From contig NZ_CACSKD010000002.1 in the NCBI RefSeq assembly GCF_902706285.1, positions 372,001-436,000 on the forward strand: a stretch of DNA of 64,000 bases, given 5' to 3'. Of the stretch, positions 58,493 to 64,000 are shown piece after piece; positions within the stretch are counted from its first letter, which is position 1; each line of letters begins with the position of its first letter. The stretch is from Rhizobium sp. 18055 (GTDB taxonomy: Bacteria > Pseudomonadota > Alphaproteobacteria > Rhizobiales > Rhizobiaceae). Both the position numbers and the translations under genes were made by a program. The notes under the pieces were generated by a model. That model worked only from the letters and a program-made list of their open reading frames with translations, was not told where the DNA came from and ran no database searches.

Positions 58493-60691
58493 TTAGTTGG
58501 TACCGACCAGATCGACCGGGAAGAACAATGTCTCGCCGGACGAATCATCGACACCGTCATTGTCGGTGACGGCAAAGGCCTTGCTAGATGCATCGAAAGC
58601 GAAGCCTTCGATCTTGTCCAACACGTAGCCGTTGGTGGCGGTCTTCAGGTCGTTCATGAAGTCGTGGGCTTCGACCTTCCTGACGACGGGCAGTTCGCCG
58701 CCGAGCTTGGCTGGCTTGAGGTCCGCAATCGCCACCTTGTAGAGCTTCTTCAGCTTGGCTGTGTCGCCGACCAGGTTGTCACGCTCGATGATGTAGACGC
58801 TGTCGCCGTGCGCGGAGATTTCGGAGAGACCGACCCAACCGGCTTCGGACTTGTCGAGCGGGTAGCTGACGGCGCCCCATTCTTTGCTCTTCGGATTGTA
58901 GGAGACGAGCTTGACGAAGCCCTTCTTGTCGTCCTTCCATTCGCGCTGAACGGCCATCCACAATGTGGCATCGTCACCGGAACCGATGATCGTGACGCCT
59001 TCGAAGCCATAGCGGATCTCGTTGGCGGTCAGTTCCTTCGGCAGGGCGATTTCATCCTTGATCTCGCCCTTCGGGTTCACGTGGTAGAGTGCATGCGGCA
59101 CCAGCTTTTCGCTGTTGCCTTCGGACGCCAGCCAGAACCAGCCCTTTTCATCGACGGCGACGCCCTCGATATCGAGCTTCTGTGCCGGCTGTCCATCACG
59201 CTTGACGGTCAGGGTCTCGGTGATCACCGCCGGCTTCCTGGTGGCGTCGATCGTGTAGATGGTCGGCTGCATGCCGAGAACGCTGTCGCTGACAGCAAAC
59301 AGCTGGCCGGGCTTCTGCGGCACGGCAGTCAGGCCGGAGAGCGCTGCGAAGCCGACTGGATTGCCGTCCTTTTCGGCAGCAACGATCTGCGGATAAGCCT
59401 TTTCGCCTTCGGCAAACGCGTAGATCATCACATGCGATCGTGGGCCGCCGTCTTCGCCGAAATCAGCCTCGTTCGCCGTTGCCAGCAGATTGCGACCCGG
59501 AATAGCCACGGCACCTTCAGGCGACACGCCGGAAGGCAGCAGCTGCGTCAGTTCAGGCTCGGCACCGGTATCCTTGTAAACACCGACCACCGAGCCACGC
59601 TCGGCCAGCACGAAGAAATAACGCTGTCCGCCGAACGTCGCGACCTCGAGGCCCTCTGGCTCGATACCCTTGGCGCCCGAGCGCTTGTCCGGGTAGTGGC
59701 CGATGTCTGCCACGGCATGCTCGAACGACGCACCCGATTCGAACAGAAGCTTGCCTGTCTTGTCGAAGATGGTGAAGCCGCGCGACCCGCCCTGGTAGTC
59801 ACCTTCGTTGGCGATAACCAGGCGGTCGTCGTCAAGCCACTTCACGGCGTCGGGCTCCCGGACGACATTCTTCTGTTCACCGGTGAACTTCAACGCGCCG
59901 TCGCGCTTTGTGTCGATGCCGGTGAGATCGGTGGTGCCGGCGGTGAAGTGGGTCTTCACCTTGGCCGTCGTCGCATCGATGATGACGATCTCGTTGTTTT
60001 CCTGCAGCGTCAGGGCGATTTCGTTCTGGCTGTTGAAGGATACGAACTCGGGCTCGGGATCCTCCGGCGCAATGCCGGCAATGCCGGTCAAATCGACATG
60101 CTTGATGGTGCCGCAATCGACCATGCCGTTGTTCAGCTGGAAGATCACGAGATCGCCCGCTGGCATCTGCGGCAGCTTGCCGTCGTTGAGGTCTTCGTCA
60201 CGCTCGTTTTCGATGGCGATGGCACCGAGCGTCTTGTCCTTGTTCAGCGCGATCGAATCCGGCTGGCCACCGAGATCGCAGCTGGCCTCGATCTTCTTCG
60301 AGGCGATATCGACGGTCCTCAGGCTGCCTGACGGCTTGGCCTTGCTCTTCGAGGTATTGACCGCGACCAGTGCCTTGCCCGATGCGGAGGTGACCGATGT
60401 CGGCTCGCCGTCCATCATCAATGCGCCACCGGCCTTCGGCGCCTTGGCGTCCGATATATCAACGAAGCCGATCGCGCCGAGCGGGCTGTCGCTGTAGATC
60501 AGCGTCATGCCATCATCGGTGGCGGCGATGATCTCTGCCGAGGTGGTGGAAAGCTTGTCCTTGTCAGCCGGCAGGTTTGACGCCACCGGGAAGGATGCGA
60601 TGCGGTTGAAAACCGGCTCTGCTGCAGCTGGCAGGGCAACCGATGTGAGAAGCACGGCCGCAAGCGCTGCGTTGCGCGAAAAGATTGTCAT
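58493..60691 (-). CDS. Large secreted phytase/esterase-like beta-propeller protein
   Basis: A 732-aa protein with signal peptide 'MTIFSRNAALAAVLLTSVALPAAA'. The N-terminal ~430 residues are propeller-like repeats ('GFVDISDAKAPKAGGALMM', 'SLRTVDIASKKIEASCDLGGQPDSIALNKD', 'PEFVSFNSQNEIALTLQENNEIVIIDATTAKVKTHF'), as in choice-of-anchor/alkaline-phosphatase-like proteins. The C-terminal third ('LDIEGVAVDEKGWFWLASEGNSEKLVPHALYHVNPKGEI', 'RYGFEGVTIIG') fits the 'esterase-like activity of phytase' domain. A Pho box upstream suggests release of phosphate from organic esters in the periplasm or outside. The start was chosen at MTIFSRN, four codons inside the longest frame. Confidence 0.88.
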   Translation of the reverse strand: MTIFSRNAALAAVLLTSVALPAAAEPVFNRIASFPVASNLPADKDKLSTTSAEIIAATDDGMTLIYSDSPLGAIGFVDISDAKAPKAGGALMMDGEPTSVTSASGKALVAVNTSKSKAKPSGSLRTVDIASKKIEASCDLGGQPDSIALNKDKTLGAIAIENERDEDLNDGKLPQMPAGDLVIFQLNNGMVDCGTIKHVDLTGIAGIAPEDPEPEFVSFNSQNEIALTLQENNEIVIIDATTAKVKTHFTAGTTDLTGIDTKRDGALKFTGEQKNVVREPDAVKWLDDDRLVIANEGDYQGGSRGFTIFDKTGKLLFESGASFEHAVADIGHYPDKRSGAKGIEPEGLEVATFGGQRYFFVLAERGSVVGVYKDTGAEPELTQLLPSGVSPEGAVAIPGRNLLATANEADFGEDGGPRSHVMIYAFAEGEKAYPQIVAAEKDGNPVGFAALSGLTAVPQKPGQLFAVSDSVLGMQPTIYTIDATRKPAVITETLTVKRDGQPAQKLDIEGVAVDEKGWFWLASEGNSEKLVPHALYHVNPKGEIKDEIALPKELTANEIRYGFEGVTIIGSGDDATLWMAVQREWKDDKKGFVKLVSYNPKSKEWGAVSYPLDKSEAGWVGLSEISAHGDSVYIIERDNLVGDTAKLKKLYKVAIADLKPAKLGGELPVVRKVEAHDFMNDLKTATNGYVLDKIEGFAFDASSKAFAVTDNDGVDDSSGETLFFPVDLVGTN

Positions 60692-60742
60692 GTAGTCCCC
60701 CAAAGTATCGAAAATCGAACAAGGGCGTTTTGCGGGACGGCT

Positions 60743-60760
60743 ATGACAGCGGCATGACAG
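60743..60760 (-). promoter_or_regulatory. Pho box (PhoB binding site)
   Basis: On the minus strand CTGTCAT-GCCG-CTGTCAT: two perfect 7-bp direct repeats with a 4-bp spacer, the exact PhoB consensus. It ends 52 bp upstream of the phytase/esterase-like start, a normal distance for an activator site at -35. Confidence 0.85.
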
Positions 60761-61074
60761 GACGACATTTTAACGCAGCTGATCGTCCGGTGCCGCTCCG
60801 ACGCAGGCGAACCAAGCGCGCCGCCAGTGCTGACGAACATCAGATTTTCTGGGAGGCCAGGATCGGCATGTACAGTCGCCAAATCTAGCTTCTCCACAAA
60901 CAACTCACCGTTCGCAAATCGTATAAATATATATTTATAGTCTAATGGACAGCCGATTGATTATTATATACTTGCTTAGAAAAATTAAATGTTTGTTGCC
61001 CGGTTGCGTTCCGGGAAGCAAACCTTGTCCGGATCAATAACTTCCGGGCGCGAAAAAACGACGGGAGGATAACA
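60761..61074. other. Intergenic region with AT-rich tract upstream of the acetyltransferase
   Basis: No gene is supported. Between ~60915 and 60990 the sequence is strongly AT-rich (TATAAATATATATTTATA and more), unlike the GC-rich surroundings. It could be a promoter for the plus-strand acetyltransferase, a bent DNA or silencing site, or a join of acquired DNA. Confidence 0.5.
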
Positions 61075-62217
61075 TTGCGTATCGAGATAGCAGAAACCGT
61101 ACAGACCTTCACGGCTCTAGCGGGAGCATGGCGAAAGCTGGCATCGGAAATCCCCGACTGCCATTTTACTCAAACCTATGATTGGTGCCGTCTGGGGTGG
61201 GAGCGTCGCGTGCTACACCCGAATGACAAGCTCCGCTGCGTCACAGCCTGGGAAGAGGAAAAGTTGGTCGCTGTCTGGCCGTTTATCCAGCGGCGGAAAT
61301 CGGGCAAGCCGAGACGGCTCGACCCGATAGGCTGCGGCTTGAACGAGGAATATGCCGACCCCCTCCTCGCGCCGATCGCAGACAATCTGGAGACCTGCAA
61401 GCAAATCCTGCAGGCCCTGATGCGCGGGTCCGACATCTTGCATGTGCAGTTCCTAGTGGAGGGCTCCAATATGCAAAAAGCCATAGAAGTGTCCAGGCGC
61501 GTCCATCATGCTGTTCCGATCGAGTCTTTCCAGACCGATCGCCGCAGCGCGCCGAACTGGAATGCCTTCATGAGCGCCTATCCGAGCAAGTTCAGGGCCA
61601 ATCTGCGCAGTCGCCGCAAGCACCTGAGCGAAGAGGGTATCCTTACGTTCGAGCTGGCGGAAAGCGCCGAAGACCAAGCCGTGGTGATCGATTGGATACT
61701 GGATCAGAAACAAGCGTGGCTTGAACGCAAGGACAAGTCCCACCACTGGTTTCACAAACCCGAAACCCGCGCATTCCTCCTCGACGCAGCAACCCTGAAA
61801 GATGACGTTGGCCGTATGGCTCTGTTCTCGCTGAAGCTGAACGGGGTGCCGCTGGCAGCCGCTCTGTGTACGGTCGATCGTACCTCTATCGAAATGCAGA
61901 TAACCACCTTCGACCCAGCATACTCGCGCTTTTCGCCGGGCAACCTGATGATACAGGATTTGGCACAGTGGGGATTTGAGCGGCAACTCGTGTTCGACAT
62001 GCGGACGCTGAAATCCGAATACAAGGAGCGTTGGGCCAATCAATCCTCAAAGCGTGCAAGCCATTTTCTCCTGCTAACCGCGCGAGGAATCGCAAATTTT
62101 GGCCCGGTGCTGCTGCTGTACAAAGGCATGCAGTGGATCGAGGCGACACTTTCGCCGGAGGATCTTCTCCGCCTAAAGGGAACTGCCAAGCGTATGCTAC
62201 ACGCAATCGGACGATGA
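61075..62217 (+). CDS. CelD/BcsL-type GNAT acetyltransferase
   Basis: A 380-aa protein with the double-GNAT Acetyltransf_6 pattern of CelD/BcsL proteins. The N-terminal half has 'CHFTQTYDWCRLGWERRVLHPNDKLRCVTAWEEEKLVAVWPFIQRRKSGKPRRLDPIG'. 'YPSKFRANLRSRRKHLSEEGILTFELAE' and the C-terminal 'LNGVPLAAALCTVDRTSIEMQITTFDPAYSRFSPGNLMIQDLAQWGFERQLVFDMRTLKSEYKERWA' are typical. Such enzymes acylate exopolysaccharide or cellulose precursors. The start is TTG with a strong GGGAGGAT ribosome-binding site. Its base composition is slightly less GC-rich than its neighbours, consistent with an accessory gene. Confidence 0.85.
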   Translation: MRIEIAETVQTFTALAGAWRKLASEIPDCHFTQTYDWCRLGWERRVLHPNDKLRCVTAWEEEKLVAVWPFIQRRKSGKPRRLDPIGCGLNEEYADPLLAPIADNLETCKQILQALMRGSDILHVQFLVEGSNMQKAIEVSRRVHHAVPIESFQTDRRSAPNWNAFMSAYPSKFRANLRSRRKHLSEEGILTFELAESAEDQAVVIDWILDQKQAWLERKDKSHHWFHKPETRAFLLDAATLKDDVGRMALFSLKLNGVPLAAALCTVDRTSIEMQITTFDPAYSRFSPGNLMIQDLAQWGFERQLVFDMRTLKSEYKERWANQSSKRASHFLLLTARGIANFGPVLLLYKGMQWIEATLSPEDLLRLKGTAKRMLHAIGR

Positions 62218-62325
62218 CGGAGGCAGGTGCTACTCGCCACTTGATGCCGTTTGTACGCGGCCCCCTGATCGGTTCTGCAATATCTTTTGCCGGTGACATT
62301 TCCGCGCCGACGGATAGCATAAACT

Positions 62326-62358
62326 AAAAAAGGGTCCGGCTTTCGCCGAACCCTTCGA
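62326..62358 (-). terminator. Intrinsic terminator of hupB
   Basis: On the minus strand AAGGGTTCGGC, a GAAA loop and GCCGGACCCTT followed by six T, about 50 bp after the hupB stop. The stem is strong with one mismatch. Confidence 0.9.
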
Positions 62359-62404
62359 ATACTTGTGTTGCCGGTCTCGTTGTCCGGCAGCCAAGCAAAT
62401 CCGA

Positions 62405-62680
62405 TTAGCTGTTAACAGCTTCCTTCAGGCCCTTGCCGGGCGTGAACTTCGGCACGTTGCGAGCCGCGATATCGACTTCAGCGCCGGTAGACGGATTGCG
62501 GCCCTTGGTGGCAGCGCGATGGGAAACGGTGAAGCTACCGAAACCAGCGAGGCGAACGTCGCCCTTGCCCTTAAGTTCAGCCTGGACAACTTCGAATACA
62601 GCGTCCACTGCCGAAGCAGCATCAGTCTTCGAGAGTCCTGCCTTTTCGGCAACTGCGGACACGAGTTCATTCTTGTTCAT
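62405..62680 (-). CDS. hupB: DNA-binding protein HU
   Basis: A 91-aa HU-family nucleoid protein: 'MNKNELVSAVAEKAGLSKTDAASAVDAVFEVVQAELKGKGDVRLAGFGSFTVSHRAATKGRNPSTGAEVDIAARNVPKFTPGKGLKEAVNS'. The DNA-binding arm (GRNPSTG) with the intercalating Pro is intact. It has its own terminator and lies downstream of lon, a common alphaproteobacterial order (clpX-lon-hupB). An AAGGGGTGG ribosome-binding site precedes it. Confidence 0.98.
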   Translation of the reverse strand: MNKNELVSAVAEKAGLSKTDAASAVDAVFEVVQAELKGKGDVRLAGFGSFTVSHRAATKGRNPSTGAEVDIAARNVPKFTPGKGLKEAVNS

Positions 62681-62813
62681 GTTTCCACCCCTTTCTAAAT
62701 GGTTCGAAACGACTCAAATCTAAAGCCGGGCACGGAATATGGTGCATCAGGCCCGCCGACCCCCAAAGACCCTGCAAATCAAGGAAAAGCAAGCGCCTCC
62801 GGGCTGTTTTCAC

Positions 62814-62844
62814 AAAAAAAGGCTGGCAAAAATGCCAGCCTTTT
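62814..62844 (-). terminator. Intrinsic terminator of lon
   Basis: On the minus strand GGCTGGCA, loop, TGCCAGCC and seven T. It starts 43 bp after the lon stop and separates lon from hupB. Confidence 0.95.
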
Positions 62845-62886
62845 CAGGGTTTTTAAGCAATGGGGCACGAATGTGGCAAACAAGGC

Positions 62887-64000
62887 TCAATGAGCGATTG
62901 CAGCACCGGTTTCGTCGAGCCCTTCGACCGTTGCGACAACAGGCGTTTCCACCGTGCCATCCCACTCGATCGGCTCTGGTCTGCGGACCAGAGCATGCTT
63001 GATCACCTCGCCCATGCGGGACACGGGGATGATCTCCATGTTGTTCTTCACGTTGTCAGGAATCTCCGCCAGATCCTTGGCGTTTTCTTCCGGGATCAGA
63101 ACCGTCTTGATGCCGCCGCGCAGTGCGGCGAGCAGTTTTTCCTTCAGACCACCGATCGGCAGGACGCGGCCGCGAAGCGTGATCTCGCCCGTCATTGCCA
63201 CATCCTTGCGGACGGGAATGCCGGTCATGATCGAGACGATCGCGGTTGCCATGCCGACGCCAGCCGACGGGCCATCCTTCGGCGTCGCACCTTCCGGCAC
63301 GTGCACGTGGATGTCCGACTTGTCGAAGCGCGGAGGCTCGATGCCGAAATCGACGGCGCGCGAGCGGACATAGGATGCCGCAGCCGAAATCGATTCCTTC
63401 ATCACTTCCTTCAGATTGCCGGTCACGGTCATGCGACCCTTGCCCGGCATCATCACGCCTTCGATCGTCAGCAACTCGCCGCCGACTTCGGTCCAGGCCA
63501 GACCGGTGACGACACCGACCTGATCTTCGCCTTCGGCTTCGCCGTGACGGAACCGGGGAACACCAAGGTAGTCCGAAATATTGGCAGCGGTGACCGCAAC
63601 CGACTTCGTCTTGCCCTTGATGATTTCGGTGACCGCCTTGCGGGCGAGCTTCATCAGTTCGCGTTCGAAGCTACGAACACCGGCTTCGCGGGTGTACTGC
63701 TGGCTGATCGCCATCAGGGCATCGTCGCTGACCGAGAATTCCTGCGGCTGCAGCGCATGTTCCTTGATCGCCTTCGGCAGAAGGTGACGCTTGGCGATCT
63801 CGCGCTTCTCATCTTCGGTGTAACCGGCGATGCGAATGATCTCCATGCGGTCCATCAGAGGGCCCGGGATGTTGAGCGTGTTCGCCGTGGTGATGAACAT
63901 CACGTCGGACAGATCGTACTCGACTTCCAGATAGTGGTCCATGAAGGTCGAGTTCTGGGCCGGATCGAGCACTTCCAGCAGAGCCGATGACGGATCACCA
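62887..64000 (-). CDS. lon: ATP-dependent protease Lon (C-terminal part; 5' end outside window)
   Basis: The last ~371 residues of Lon. The frame continues past the right edge, beginning in the AAA+ module ('[57 protein letters not shown]', sensor 1 region). The protease domain has the catalytic Ser in '[22 protein letters not shown]' and Lys in '[16 protein letters not shown]'. In rhizobia and Caulobacter Lon degrades CcrM, DnaA and other cell-cycle proteins. Confidence 0.97.
   Translation of the reverse strand, partial: GDPSSALLEVLDPAQNSTFMDHYLEVEYDLSDVMFITTANTLNIPGPLMDRMEIIRIAGYTEDEKREIAKRHLLPKAIKEHALQPQEFSVSDDALMAISQQYTREAGVRSFERELMKLARKAVTEIIKGKTKSVAVTAANISDYLGVPRFRHGEAEGEDQVGVVTGLAWTEVGGELLTIEGVMMPGKGRMTVTGNLKEVMKESISAAASYVRSRAVDFGIEPPRFDKSDIHVHVPEGATPKDGPSAGVGMATAIVSIMTGIPVRKDVAMTGEITLRGRVLPIGGLKEKLLAALRGGIKTVLIPEENAKDLAEIPDNVKNNMEIIPVSRMGEVIKHALVRRPEPIEWDGTVETPVVATVEGLDETGAAIAH

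Noticed and set aside
60688..60903. A 71-aa minus-strand frame upstream of the phytase-like gene
   Set aside because: It contains the Pho box and the promoter region and has no protein motif.

Overview
The window is a GC-rich, densely coded stretch of a core alphaproteobacterial chromosome, most likely from the Rhizobiaceae (Rhizobium/Agrobacterium/Sinorhizobium group). The evidence is a DivK-PleD pair, a complete 14-gene nuo operon with rhizobial-type insertions, a prolyl-tRNA synthetase without an insertion domain, a single LolC/E-type permease, an alphaproteobacterial LexA box and a PyrB / inactive-dihydroorotase pair. I see no phage, transposon, integron or CRISPR array. The genus cannot be fixed from the sequence alone.

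Layout. 1-5.5 kb: a partial glycosyltransferase-GtrA protein, gatA-gatC, a UPF0173 hydrolase, ruvX, two small membrane proteins and a TetR regulator with a clear palindromic operator. 5.6-12.3 kb: an AidB-like acyl-CoA dehydrogenase coupled to an acetyltransferase, then pyrB-pyrC'-plsY-dprA. 12.5-19.9 kb: topA-rnr (overlapping), a DUF983 protein, an MFS transporter and rpmG with promoter and terminator. 19.9-20.6 kb: a non-coding, partly structured gap. 20.6-26.2 kb: divK-pleD, divergent from a DUF3572/HAD-like pair, then an SOS-type dinB and an L,D-transpeptidase. 26.2-34 kb: dnaE, two small secreted or membrane ORFs, lolD-lolC/E and proS. 34-34.6 kb: a probable small-RNA locus.

34.6-54.05 kb is one long minus-strand block: nuoABCD, a small secreted protein, nuoE, nuoF, a helix-hairpin-helix protein, nuoGHIJKLMN, birA, rnj, mce and a DUF1467 gene. 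It encodes all 14 core subunits of respiratory complex I and carries two non-core genes. The extra domain at the NuoE C-terminus recurs in the stand-alone protein between nuoF and nuoG. 54-55.15 kb is non-coding with no recognisable gene. Two tRNA-Asp genes and one tRNA-Val gene follow. 56-64 kb holds a methyltransferase, a DUF3833 protein, an aldo/keto reductase, a large secreted phytase/esterase-like protein behind an exact Pho-box match, a CelD/BcsL-type acetyltransferase behind an AT-rich tract, hupB and the 3' part of lon.

I found no clearly new multi-gene system. The strongest second-look items are the Pho box, the LexA box on the dinB promoter, the catalytically dead dihydroorotase overlapping pyrB, the repeated helix-hairpin-helix domain and secreted protein inside the nuo operon, a 28-codon membrane ORF with a strong ribosome-binding site, and the candidate sRNA upstream of proS. 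Homology statements rest on motif recognition, without database searches.
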